A stretch of DNA of 64,000 nt from Hydrogenovibrio sp965140365 (GTDB taxonomy: Bacteria > Pseudomonadota > Gammaproteobacteria > Thiomicrospirales > Thiomicrospiraceae): the NCBI GenBank assembly GCA_965140365.1, contig OZ223196.1; one strand, written 5' to 3'. The translations under genes and the position numbers were made by a program. The notes under the pieces were generated by a model. It was given only the letters and a program-made list of their open reading frames with translations, did no database searches and had not been told where the DNA came from. Below are positions 19,254-27,592 of this stretch, piece by piece. The first letter of the stretch is position 1. Each line of letters begins with the position of its first letter.

Positions 19254-20096
19254 ATGTCACACACCAAAGAAGTGAGTCAGATTACCCGAGGCATGCCGGC
19301 CTCGGACGGCGCAGGCGTGCGCCTGACTCGGCTAATCGGCAATCCGCAACTGAAAGACCTCGACCCCTTTCTGATGCTGGACGCGTTCGAATCGGACAAC
19401 CCGGACGATTACATCGCCGGTTTCCCGCCGCATCCCCACCGCGGATTTGAAACCGTGACCTATTTATTACACGGGCGAATGCGCCATAGTGACAACCAAG
19501 GCAACGAAGGGGTGGTTGAACCTGGCGGCATTCAGTGGATGACCGCCGGGCGCGGCGTCATCCACTCGGAAATGCCGGAACAGGAAAACGGCCTGTTACA
19601 AGGCTTCCAGCTTTGGATCAATTTGCCGTCCCACGCCAAAATGACCAAACCGGGCTATCAGGATTTCAGCCCCGAAGACGTGCCGGTGGAAACCTGGGAA
19701 AACGGCACCGAAGTCCGCGTCGTCACCGGCACCACCGAGCGTGGCACCGTCGGACCGGTGAAAAACGATTACGTGACGCCCACCTATTTCGATGTCAGCC
19801 TCACAGCGAACGCGGAATTTGTGCAGGCACTGGAAAACGGCCACCACAGTTTCATTTATCTGATTGAAGGCCGGGTCTATGTCGGCGACAAAAAGACCGC
19901 CGTGAGCCAAGGCCAATTGGCGGTACTGACAGACGGTGACCGGGTTCAACTGCGGGCAAACGACAAGCCCGCACGTTTCCTGCTGGTTTCTGCCCAACCA
20001 TTGAAAGAGCCGATTGCCCGCGGCGGGCCGTTTGTGATGAACACCCAAGCCGAACTGCAACAGGCGTTCGATGATTTTCGCAATAACCGCTTTTAA
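19254..20096 (+). CDS. Pirin family protein
   Basis: A 280-residue bicupin protein of the pirin family. Bacterial members have been linked to quercetinase activity or to binding and modulating central-metabolism enzymes. The iron-binding residues of the N-terminal cupin are present: HPHRGFETVTY supplies two histidines, and GVIHSEMP supplies His and Glu. The start is at ATG 19254, with GGAGAAG about 8 bases upstream; upstream in-frame codons extend into the promoter region and are not used. The divergent LysR gene is the probable regulator. A CCAGGCCTGG-cored hairpin lies ~45 bp after the stop. Confidence 0.94.
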   Translation: MSHTKEVSQITRGMPASDGAGVRLTRLIGNPQLKDLDPFLMLDAFESDNPDDYIAGFPPHPHRGFETVTYLLHGRMRHSDNQGNEGVVEPGGIQWMTAGRGVIHSEMPEQENGLLQGFQLWINLPSHAKMTKPGYQDFSPEDVPVETWENGTEVRVVTGTTERGTVGPVKNDYVTPTYFDVSLTANAEFVQALENGHHSFIYLIEGRVYVGDKKTAVSQGQLAVLTDGDRVQLRANDKPARFLLVSAQPLKEPIARGGPFVMNTQAELQQAFDDFRNNRF

Positions 20097-20140
20097 AATG
20101 CGGTCAAAATCCACATTGGTTTCACAATCACACAAAGCCC

Positions 20141-20169
20141 GATAAACCGCCAGGCCTGGCGGTTTATCG
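20141..20169 (+). terminator. CCAGGCCTGG-cored hairpin after pirin gene
   Basis: An exact CCAGGCCTGG at 20150-20159 lies at the centre of a ~14-bp perfect stem (GATAAACCG..CGGTTTATC). The stem is long enough to terminate transcription or protect the 3' end, but only a weak T-run follows. It is one of the best examples of the repeated core inside a longer palindrome. Confidence 0.7.
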
Positions 20170-20303
20170 CCTTCAAGCCTCCCTTATCTGTTTTGGCGAA
20201 GACTGGACTTTCATGCCCAATATCTCTAGTCTGAGAGGACACGCTTTCAACAGCGAATTAAAACAACTGAAACAACAAGACAACAACGGTTACGGAGCTT
20301 TCC

Positions 20304-20813
20304 ATGAAAACGATTTTCCTTCTTCCTCAACGCCTGATGCAACTCCTTCTCGTGGCGGCGGCCAGTGTCGCTTTAGCTTTCAGTCCGGTTTCACAGGCCG
20401 CAGACGATGGTGCCAAGGTGGTTTACCATGTGGACTTCAAAGATCCGACACGCTATTCCGCCACCCTAACGTCCATCAACAACATCATCAACTATTACGA
20501 ATCCGAACTGATGGAGCCGGAAATACATTTGGTGTTTGTTGGGTACGGCTTGCGCTTCACCACCGACAACGACTTGAAAGGCACGCCTTATGAAGCCGAT
20601 AAGGCTTTAAAAGAACGTCGTGCAGAGTTAAAAGGGCGATTAGACGCCTTAATGAACGTCCGCAACGTCAAGGTCCATTTATGCGATAAAACCCGTGGCG
20701 AAGTCGGCCTCGACCCGTCAAAAGTCTATTCGGGTATTGAGTTGACACCGTCCGGCGTCGCCAAAATCGCCATCCTGCAAAGCGAAGGGTTTGCCTATTT
20801 GAAAATTCAATAG
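20304..20813 (+). CDS. Periplasmic DsrE/F-like family protein
   Basis: A 169-residue protein with a Sec signal peptide (hydrophobic core LLLVAAASVALAFSPV, cleavage near SQAA). The mature part has the DsrE/DsrF-like fold pattern: a nucleotide-binding-like first strand (KVVYHVDF), LVFVGYGLRF in the middle, a single conserved-looking Cys (VKVHLCDKT), and the C-terminal GVAKIAILQSEGFAYLKI that marks this group. Cytoplasmic DsrE proteins relay sulfur through a cysteine. The exported versions are common in sulfur oxidisers but of unproven function. A terminator follows at 20824. No sulfur-oxidation operon is adjacent. Confidence 0.82.
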   Translation: MKTIFLLPQRLMQLLLVAAASVALAFSPVSQAADDGAKVVYHVDFKDPTRYSATLTSINNIINYYESELMEPEIHLVFVGYGLRFTTDNDLKGTPYEADKALKERRAELKGRLDALMNVRNVKVHLCDKTRGEVGLDPSKVYSGIELTPSGVAKIAILQSEGFAYLKIQ

Positions 20814-20823
20814 TTTCCTCCAG

Positions 20824-20868
20824 CAACGGAGTGAGGCATCGTAATTCAAACCTCCGTTGTTTTTTTCT
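20824..20868 (+). terminator. Rho-independent terminator of DsrE-like gene
   Basis: The 8-bp stem CAACGGAG/CTCCGTTG is followed directly by seven T. The loop is long (about 22 bases), but the stem and T-run are clear, and it sits just after the stop codon. Confidence 0.7.
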
Positions 20869-20945
20869 TTTCCCTCTGCCCTCTGTTGGGCCGAAGGACT
20901 TCCTTGTCCGCAACCCCGCTCCAACCGGCTTTTTCCACCCGATAA

Positions 20946-20975
20946 TTGCGCCTTTTACTCCCTTTAGGGTAGAAT
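20946..20975 (+). promoter_or_regulatory. Probable sigma-70 promoter for TRAP permease operon
   Basis: TTGCGC (20946-20951) and TAGAAT (20970-20975) are separated by 18 bp, giving 4 of 6 and 5 of 6 consensus matches. Transcription would begin near 20982, about 170 bases before the DctQ start codon, leaving a long leader. A very similar GGTAGAAT..GCCCG block precedes deaD at 25444. Confidence 0.55.
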
Positions 20976-20981
20976 AGCCCG

Positions 20982-21151
20982 AATTTGCTTATAGAAGAGA
21001 ACGTTACACGAGATGGTGACACGGATAAAAATACGCCCCTCTCCATGCAACGCTCTCAAATGAACCAACTAGGAACCAACTAGCGCCCTTCTTCAACGCT
21101 GACCGGGCCGGTTGTTTTTTTGATTTTTCCCTAAGAACCAATGAGTTCGAC
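20982..21151 (+). ncRNA. Candidate structured leader/attenuator upstream of TRAP genes
   Basis: The predicted ~170-nt untranslated leader holds several elements. GTTAC..GTGAC can pair near 21003. An 11-bp tandem repeat GAACCAACTAG lies at 21062-21083. A short GC-rich inverted repeat (ACCGG/CCGGT) near 21104 runs directly into seven T, as in an intrinsic terminator. A terminator inside a leader suggests attenuation or a small RNA. I could not match it to any known riboswitch consensus, and the 338-bp gap contains no other gene. Confidence 0.4.
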
Positions 21152-21748
21152 ATGACAGACTTACCGGCTTCAAGCGCTCTGCCCACGGCATTGGTGCGTT
21201 TTATTCAACGACAGAACCAACTGCAACAAACCATCGGACACGCCTTTGCCTGGCTGGCGCTGACATTGGTGCTCCTATCCGCTTTTGTGGTTGTGTACCG
21301 TTACGGCTTCAACAGCGGCTCCATCGCCTTACAGGAAACCATTCTCTATAATCACGCCATCTTTTTCATGATGGGCATGGCTTACACCTTGCAGCAAGGC
21401 GGTCATGTTCGAGTGGATGTGTTCTATACCCGCATGAGCGAAAACCGCCAGGCCTGGGTGAATTTGATTGGTAGCCTGGCATTGGCTTTACCGTCCATGC
21501 TCTTTATTTTTTGGGTCAGTTGGGATTACGTTGCCGGAAGCTGGGCCGTTCTGGAAGGCTCCTCCGAAGCCGGAGGCTTGCCGTTCCTGTACATTCTGAA
21601 AAGCTTCATTTTAATCATGGCCACCTTGATGACCTTGCAGATTCTCGCCAATGCCGTTGAAGCCTATTTGAAACTGTTCCAAAACCAGCAACCGGTGGTC
21701 ATCGACTGGTTCCGTCACCGCGAACCGGAACACGAGGAGAAACTGTAA
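21152..21748 (+). CDS. TRAP transporter small permease (DctQ-like)
   Basis: Small membrane subunit of a tripartite ATP-independent periplasmic transporter, which imports organic acids with sodium. At 198 residues with four membrane helices it fits the DctQ family. The RYGFNSGSIALQETILY..H segment and GGHVRVDVFY are family hallmarks. The stop codon overlaps the large-subunit start by one base (TAATG), showing coupled translation. One exact CCAGGCCTGG lies at 21448-21457 inside the gene, read as Arg-Gln-Ala-Trp. No binding-protein gene accompanies the pair; a candidate partner lies 10 kb away at 31912-33012. Confidence 0.92.
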   Translation: MTDLPASSALPTALVRFIQRQNQLQQTIGHAFAWLALTLVLLSAFVVVYRYGFNSGSIALQETILYNHAIFFMMGMAYTLQQGGHVRVDVFYTRMSENRQAWVNLIGSLALALPSMLFIFWVSWDYVAGSWAVLEGSSEAGGLPFLYILKSFILIMATLMTLQILANAVEAYLKLFQNQQPVVIDWFRHREPEHEEKL

Positions 21749-23121
21749 TGGAATTCCTCGCATTATTGCTGTTCGCTTTGATTTTCATCGCCCTGATGAT
21801 GGGCTTTCCGGTCGCCTTAACGCTCTCCGGCGTCTCGTTGATTTTTGCCTTGATCGCCGTCCAATTCGGCTGGTTTGACCTGGCCTTTTTGCAAAGCATT
21901 CCCAACCGTATATTCAGCATTATGACCAATCCAACGCTGACGGCGGTGCCGCTATTCGTCTTTATGGGGATTATGCTGGAAAAATCCAAATTGGCCGAAC
22001 AACTGCTCGGCACCATGGACGAAGTCATGCGCGGCTTCCGCGGCGGACTTGGGCTGTCGGTCATTCTGGTCGGTGCGCTTTTAGCGGCCAGCACCGGCAT
22101 CGTCGGCGCGACCGTTGTCACCATGGGATTACTGGCCTTACCGACCATGCTGAAACAAGGCTATTGCCCGAAACTCGCCACCGGCACCATCTGCGCCGCC
22201 GGCACGCTGGGGCAGATTATTCCGCCCTCCATCATTTTGATTCTGCTGGGCGACGTTTTGTCCTCGGCTTATCAACAGGCTCAATTGGAACAAGGCATTT
22301 TCTCACCGGAAACCCTCTCGGTTGGCGACCTGTTTGTGGGCGCGCTTTTCCCAGGCATGTTGCTGGTGGTGCTGTATATGGCGTATGTGTTCGCCATGGC
22401 GGTCTTCCGCCCCCACACGGTGCCGGCCGATGCGAATGCCACGATTCCGCCAGGCCTGGGTAAACGCGTCATTACCAGCTTGATTCCGCCGCTGGCGTTG
22501 ATTGTGTTGGTATTAGGGTCGATTCTCGGCGGCTTTTCCACGCCGACCGAAGCGGCTTCACTCGGCGCCTTGGGCGCAATGCTGCTGGCTGCCGCCAAAA
22601 AGCGTTTGAACTTGCAACGCCTCCAGGAAGTCATGCGCGGCACTTTGCAGGTGTCGAGCATGATTTTCTTGATTTTCATCGGCGCGGCCTTCTTCTCGCT
22701 GACCTTCCGCGGACTGGGTGGCGATGACTTGATGCATGACTTCCTCACCAACCTGCCCGGCGGCGTTTTCACCGCGGTATTGATGGTTATGGTGCTGATG
22801 TTCATCATCGGTTTTTTCCTCGACTTTATCGAAATCACCTATATCATCGTGCCGGTCGTGGCGCCAATTCTGTTTATGATGGGCGTCGACCCGATCTGGC
22901 TGGGCATTATGATTGCCATCAACTTGCAAACCGCCTTCCTAACCCCGCCGTTCGGGTTCGCACTGTTTTATTTACGGGGCGTCACCCCGCCGTCCGTCGC
23001 GACCATCGACATTTACAAAGGGGTGTTACCGTACATTTTGATTCAACTTTCGGTACTGGTCATGCTGGCGGTTTGGCCGGAGCTAGTCACCTGGTTACCG
23101 AGCGTAATTTATCAAGACTAA
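21748..23121 (+). CDS. TRAP transporter large permease (DctM-like)
   Basis: The 12-helix-type translocation subunit of the TRAP transporter. It has family motifs MGFPVALTLSGVSL at the start, GRGFRGGLGLSVILVGALLAASTGIVGATVV-type sequence near residue 95, and the C-terminal NLQTAFLTPPFGFALFYLRG. At 457 residues it is slightly longer than E. coli-type DctM. It carries the ~20-residue insert (around YQQAQLEQGIFSPETLSVGD) seen in the alpha-keto-acid/TakM-like branch. It is coupled to the small subunit by a one-base overlap. An exact CCAGGCCTGG sits at 22450-22459, read as Pro-Gly-Leu-Gly. A 2-oxoacid substrate is a guess from subgroup resemblance. Confidence 0.94.
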   Translation: MEFLALLLFALIFIALMMGFPVALTLSGVSLIFALIAVQFGWFDLAFLQSIPNRIFSIMTNPTLTAVPLFVFMGIMLEKSKLAEQLLGTMDEVMRGFRGGLGLSVILVGALLAASTGIVGATVVTMGLLALPTMLKQGYCPKLATGTICAAGTLGQIIPPSIILILLGDVLSSAYQQAQLEQGIFSPETLSVGDLFVGALFPGMLLVVLYMAYVFAMAVFRPHTVPADANATIPPGLGKRVITSLIPPLALIVLVLGSILGGFSTPTEAASLGALGAMLLAAAKKRLNLQRLQEVMRGTLQVSSMIFLIFIGAAFFSLTFRGLGGDDLMHDFLTNLPGGVFTAVLMVMVLMFIIGFFLDFIEITYIIVPVVAPILFMMGVDPIWLGIMIAINLQTAFLTPPFGFALFYLRGVTPPSVATIDIYKGVLPYILIQLSVLVMLAVWPELVTWLPSVIYQD

Positions 23122-23218
23122 AAAAAGATTCTTGGTTTGGGTCAAAATACGCTATGATAAATGCTATTGAGACCCAATCACATTTGTTGCCCATTTATGA
23201 GAATGAAAGTCGAATCGA

Positions 23219-25333
23219 ATGCAGCCCGCTGAACTCGAAGAAAGGCATTTAAAAGCCCTAAAACTTTCTCACCAGCAGACACTCGAAATCATCAATCGTT
23301 TCGAGCAAGGGGTTATTCTCTTCACCGCAGACGCCGATCCGATCCTTTTCAATGAAACCGTCAAACGGTATTACCCCGAACTGGATTCCTCCGAAGACGT
23401 TTTCAACGACATCGCTCTCTTTACCCAAAAACACCAAGGTCATCGTTTCGACTTGAAAACGTGGCTCAGGCAGCTGCACCAAAACGCCGAATCCCCCCAT
23501 CAGCAGGTCTGGCTAAAAAGCCCGCAGTCCAAAACATCGATTCCGGTTCGGCTACAAGCCTACTGGATTGACCTGCACACCACCCCGCATATTTTATTGA
23601 TTGTCTCCGACCAAACATTACATACCCAGGTCACGGCACAACGCAAATTGATGGAAGCCAGCTATGCCGGCCAGTTTGTCACCAATGCGCAAGGGTATAT
23701 TCAACATCCGAATTTGGCCTTTTCCGGCTACACCGGACTGACGGCGGCTCAGTTAAACAAAATGACCTACATCGACTGGCTGCGCCAACAAGTGTCTTTC
23801 AAGGTGCCGTTTGAAAAAGTCATTTCCGCGCTCTTGAAAGAACATTTCTGGACCGGTGAAGTGCAGATTCACACGTCGGAAGAAAACGTTTTCTACGCCG
23901 TGCTCAGCCTGTCGATGATTCTTGATGCGGAAAAAAACATCGAGCACTTCGTCGGCCTGCTGCAAGACACCACCGACATCCGTGCGGCGCAAAACGAAAT
24001 CCAACAGCTGGCCTACTTCGACAAACTGACCGGTTTGCCGAACCAGACTTTGTTGCACGACCGCATCGAACGCCTGCTACAACAAACCGATTCGGAAACG
24101 CCCTATCACGCCTTGTACCTCATCAGCCTGGATGGATTCAAATCCATCAACGACACCTTCGGCCATTGCACCGGCGACCAGTTGCTATTGCAAGTGGCCG
24201 ACAAACTCAAACAAACCTTGCCGGAACAAGCCTTTCTGGCACGCGTCGGCGGCGGTAACTTCTCGATACTTTACCCCAGCCAGTCACAAGACGAAGCCCT
24301 CTCGAAGCAGGACATCGCCCGTTACACCGAATCCTTATTGGATTTAGTCGATGACCGCTACAAACTGGAAGACGGCTCGGTACACACCTCCGCCAGTATA
24401 GGCCTCTGCCCCTTCGCTTTAAACGATGCCACGCAATACGACAGCGATCAATTGACCCGCCACACCAATATGGCGATGTACGAAGCCAAGAAACTGGGCG
24501 GCAATCAGGCGTATTTGTTTGAAGACACCTTAATGCAACGCGCCAAGCGCCGTTTGGAGCTGATCGAAGCACTCAACCATTCCGAACTGGACGACGAGTT
24601 TCAAATGTACTTCCAGCCGCAGGTCAATCGCGAAGGGCGTGTCGTCTCCGCCGAAACCCTATTGCGCTGGTTCCACCCGACGCTTGGCCTCGTCTCGCCG
24701 GCCAAGTTTATTCCGGTGGCCGAAGAAGGCCGACAAATCATCAAAATCGGTCTTTGGGTGCTGCACAAAGCGTTTTTGCAAGCCCGCGCCTGGAACACCA
24801 AATATTGCGATATCCGCATTGCCATTAACGTCAGCCCGGTGCAATTCCACGAACAAAGCTTTATCGAGATGATTATCGGCCTCATTAAATTCACCCAGGT
24901 CAATCCGCACAACATCACACTGGAATTGACCGAAGGCGTCCTCATTAAAAACGCCAAGCTCGCCCTGCAAAAAATCCAACATCTGGTCAGTCTCGGTTTT
25001 GAAGTGTCGATTGACGATTTCGGCACCGGCTACTCATCCTTGAGCTACTTGCAAAAACTGCCGTTGCACGAATTGAAAATCGACAAAAGCTTCATTCGCG
25101 ACGTGCCCGGCAACATCGACGACGAAGCCATTATCACCTCCATTATTCAACTGGCCGCAAGCAAACAACTCAAGATCGTCGCCGAAGGGGTCGAAACCCA
25201 ACAACAGGCCGATTATCTGAACACCCTTCACCCGGACATTCTTCAGCAAGGCTATTTCTACGGCAAGCCGCTGCCCGCCGCAGACTTCGAAAAAGCCTTC
25301 GTCAAACCCCAAGCCAACAACAAAACCGCTTGA
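23219..25333 (+). CDS. PAS, degenerate GGDEF and EAL protein, probable c-di-GMP phosphodiesterase
   Basis: A 704-residue cytoplasmic protein with no membrane segment. Two PAS-like regions (about residues 15-130 and 145-265) precede a GGDEF domain whose active-site motif is GGGNF at 344-348, lacking the acidic residues. Cyclase activity is therefore unlikely, though such domains can bind GTP to regulate the partner domain. The EAL domain is intact: ETLLR at 479, INVSPVQF, LELTEG, SIDDFGTGYSS, LKIDKSF and VAEGVET. The net activity should be c-di-GMP hydrolysis to pGpG. It follows the TRAP operon by ~100 bp but has its own spacer. A near-copy of the palindrome (CCAGACCTGG) lies 30 bp after the stop. 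Confidence 0.9.
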   Translation: MQPAELEERHLKALKLSHQQTLEIINRFEQGVILFTADADPILFNETVKRYYPELDSSEDVFNDIALFTQKHQGHRFDLKTWLRQLHQNAESPHQQVWLKSPQSKTSIPVRLQAYWIDLHTTPHILLIVSDQTLHTQVTAQRKLMEASYAGQFVTNAQGYIQHPNLAFSGYTGLTAAQLNKMTYIDWLRQQVSFKVPFEKVISALLKEHFWTGEVQIHTSEENVFYAVLSLSMILDAEKNIEHFVGLLQDTTDIRAAQNEIQQLAYFDKLTGLPNQTLLHDRIERLLQQTDSETPYHALYLISLDGFKSINDTFGHCTGDQLLLQVADKLKQTLPEQAFLARVGGGNFSILYPSQSQDEALSKQDIARYTESLLDLVDDRYKLEDGSVHTSASIGLCPFALNDATQYDSDQLTRHTNMAMYEAKKLGGNQAYLFEDTLMQRAKRRLELIEALNHSELDDEFQMYFQPQVNREGRVVSAETLLRWFHPTLGLVSPAKFIPVAEEGRQIIKIGLWVLHKAFLQARAWNTKYCDIRIAINVSPVQFHEQSFIEMIIGLIKFTQVNPHNITLELTEGVLIKNAKLALQKIQHLVSLGFEVSIDDFGTGYSSLSYLQKLPLHELKIDKSFIRDVPGNIDDEAIITSIIQLAASKQLKIVAEGVETQQQADYLNTLHPDILQQGYFYGKPLPAADFEKAFVKPQANNKTA

Positions 25334-25656
25334 ACCCAAACATTACCGAACATCGCGGTTTTCACCAGACCTGGCTATTTACGACTTTTCACCGCATTTT
25401 TCACCCACAACCCAAATAAAAACAGATATTTATTTCCATTTAAGGTAGAATGCCCGCTTCTTTGGAATCTTAACGATAAACATCCGGATTCCGATACTTT
25501 GATATGCCTGCCTGATCGTTATTCATTTTGAGATGTCCGCTTCAAGTCACATCTCATCTACTGGGGATTCGCAACTGAGATTGCAAACAGGGTGGCATTG
25601 ATTCCGACTTTGCCCGAGAACAAACACAAAGTCGCCACCATGAAAAAGGAAACCTC
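25334..25656 (+). promoter_or_regulatory. Long structured leader of deaD
   Basis: This 323-bp spacer has a TAGAAT -10 box at 25446-25451, so the deaD transcript would carry a ~200-nt leader. Visible folds are a GAGATGT/ACATCTC hairpin (25530-25555) and a two-part stem: GGTGGC (25591) pairs with GCCACC (25634), and GACTTTG (25606) with CAAAGTC (25627). That stem ends one base before a six-codon reading frame (ATGAAA..TCATGA, 25640-25660). The stop of this frame overlaps the deaD ATG, and the AAGGAAA inside it is the deaD ribosome-binding site. Long folded leaders are known for cold-shock helicases. A near-palindrome CCAGACCTGG lies at 25365-25374. Confidence 0.55.
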
Positions 25657-27357
25657 ATGAATACCGAGATCAAATTTGCCGATCTAGGGCTCTCTGCGCC
25701 CATTTTAAAAACCCTGACCGAAATTGGTTACGAAACCCCATCACCGATTCAGGCACAAGCCATTCCGGTTCTGCTGAAAGGCGGCGACATTCTGGGCATG
25801 GCCCAAACCGGTACTGGTAAAACCGCCGCTTTCGCTTTGCCGATTCTGTCGAATATCGATTTGAAACAGAAATCGCCGCAAGTGCTGGTGCTGGCGCCGA
25901 CACGCGAACTGGCCATTCAGGTGGCCGAAGCCTTCCAAACCTTCTCGCGCGGCATCAAAGGCTTGCACGTTCTGCCGATTTACGGCGGCTCAGAATACGG
26001 CACGCAAATTCGCGCCTTGAAACGCGGCGTCCACGTGGTGGTGGGCACACCGGGTCGCGTCATGGACCACATTAAAAAAGGTACCCTGAAGCTGGATGAA
26101 TTGAGCGCTATGGTGCTGGACGAAGCCGATGAAATGCTGCGCATGGGCTTTATCGACGACGTTGAATGGATTTTGAAACACACGCCGGATTCACGTCAAA
26201 TCGCGCTGTTTTCCGCCACCATGCCGAAAGAAGTGCATCGCATTGCCAACACTTATTTAAAAGACCCGACCGAAGTCATTATCAAGCAAAAAAGTTCAAC
26301 GGCCTCCACCATTGACCAAAAGTACTGGCTGGTCAGCGGTCTGCACAAATTGGATGCTTTGACTCGTATCCTGGAAGCCGAAACCTTCGACGGCATCATT
26401 ATCTTCGTGCGCACCAAAACCGCCACAGTCGAGCTAGCTGAAAAATTGGAAGCTCGCGGTTATGCCGCCGCGGCCTTGAACGGCGACATCGCCCAAAACC
26501 AACGGGAACGCATCGTCGATCAATTGAAATCCGGCAAACTGGACATTTTGATTGCCACCGACGTTGTGGCGCGCGGATTGGATGTGGAACGTATCAGCCA
26601 CGTCATCAACTACGACATTCCTTACGACAACGAATCCTACGTTCACCGTATCGGTCGAACGGGTCGTGCCGGTCGTAGCGGCACCGCCATTTTGTTTGTG
26701 GCCCCTCGTGAACGTCGCCTGTTACGTTCCATTGAAGCGTCCACCAAAAAGAAAATTCCGCAAATGGAACTGCCAACCGCCCAGGAAATCAACGATACCC
26801 GCATCGTGCGTTTTAAAGACAAAATCGTCGATTCGGCTCAGTCCAAAGATTTGGACTTCTATCAGAAAATGGTGGAAAGCATCGAAAGCGAGAACAACAT
26901 TCCCGCCATCGAAATCGCCGCAGGCCTGGCCAAATTACTGCAAGGCGACGTACCTTTCTTTTTGGACGAAAAGCCCATTAAAAAAGCCGAATTCTCCGAC
27001 CGAAACGACCGACCAAATCGTCGTGAAAAAGGCGAACGCAACCCGCGTGGACGTCGCCAAACACCGCCGAACGAAGGCATGGATCGTTTCCGTATCGAAG
27101 TCGGCCGTCAACATGGCGTCAAGCCGGGCAATATCATCGGTTGCATTGCCAATGAAGCCGGTTTGGACGGGGAGCATATCCAAAAGCTCAACATCGAAGA
27201 CTCCTACAGTTTGGTAGACCTGCCCACTGAAATGCCGAAAGATATTTTCAACGATTTGAAAAAAGCTTGGGTCTGCGGTCAACAATTAAAAATTGCACGC
27301 ATCAAAGACGTCGCGCACAGTGCCAAACGCCGTCTAAAACCCCGCAAAAAACATTAA
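25657..27357 (+). CDS. deaD: DEAD-box RNA helicase DeaD/CsdA
   Basis: ATP-dependent RNA helicase used in ribosome assembly and mRNA turnover, especially in the cold. Motifs in order: Q motif (F..LGLSAPILKTLTEIGYETPSPIQ), motif I AQTGTGKT, Ia PTRELAIQV, II VLDEADEM, III SAT, V ATDVVARGLD, VI HRIGRTGRAGR. A basic linker around residue 450 leads to the DbpA-type RNA-binding domain (RFRIEVGRQHGVKPGNIIG..). At 566 residues it is somewhat shorter than E. coli DeaD (about 630), mainly through a shorter tail. The ribosome-binding site AAGGAAA precedes the ATG by about 7 bases. The long leader suggests post-transcriptional control. Confidence 0.95.
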   Translation: MNTEIKFADLGLSAPILKTLTEIGYETPSPIQAQAIPVLLKGGDILGMAQTGTGKTAAFALPILSNIDLKQKSPQVLVLAPTRELAIQVAEAFQTFSRGIKGLHVLPIYGGSEYGTQIRALKRGVHVVVGTPGRVMDHIKKGTLKLDELSAMVLDEADEMLRMGFIDDVEWILKHTPDSRQIALFSATMPKEVHRIANTYLKDPTEVIIKQKSSTASTIDQKYWLVSGLHKLDALTRILEAETFDGIIIFVRTKTATVELAEKLEARGYAAAALNGDIAQNQRERIVDQLKSGKLDILIATDVVARGLDVERISHVINYDIPYDNESYVHRIGRTGRAGRSGTAILFVAPRERRLLRSIEASTKKKIPQMELPTAQEINDTRIVRFKDKIVDSAQSKDLDFYQKMVESIESENNIPAIEIAAGLAKLLQGDVPFFLDEKPIKKAEFSDRNDRPNRREKGERNPRGRRQTPPNEGMDRFRIEVGRQHGVKPGNIIGCIANEAGLDGEHIQKLNIEDSYSLVDLPTEMPKDIFNDLKKAWVCGQQLKIARIKDVAHSAKRRLKPRKKH

Positions 27358-27370
27358 CCCTTTATTTTAA

Positions 27371-27396
27371 AAGGGGTTTTCTCCCCTCATTTTCAA
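27371..27396 (+). terminator. Weak terminator after deaD
   Basis: Stem AGGGG/CCCCT with a six-base loop (TTTTCT) at 27372-27387, preceded by A-rich and followed by moderately T-rich sequence. The stem is short, so efficiency is uncertain. Confidence 0.5.
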
Positions 27397-27592
27397 ACAA
27401 CGGGCATCCACTTCTTTGATGCCTGTTTTCACTTCCGTACGTACATACACCAACCTATTGATTTTAAATCATTTTCATTAATGTTAATCATAAACATTTG
27501 TCTATGCAGGTGCATCAAATAACCTTTGTTGTCGCCCTGAAACCATAGTAAACTTGGGGAGAAAAATAACGAAAAAAAGAGGAACAACGGTC

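Noticed and set aside
20213..20593. 126-codon plus-strand frame before and over the DsrE-like gene
   Set aside because: It runs in a different frame through a gene with a clear signal peptide and family match.
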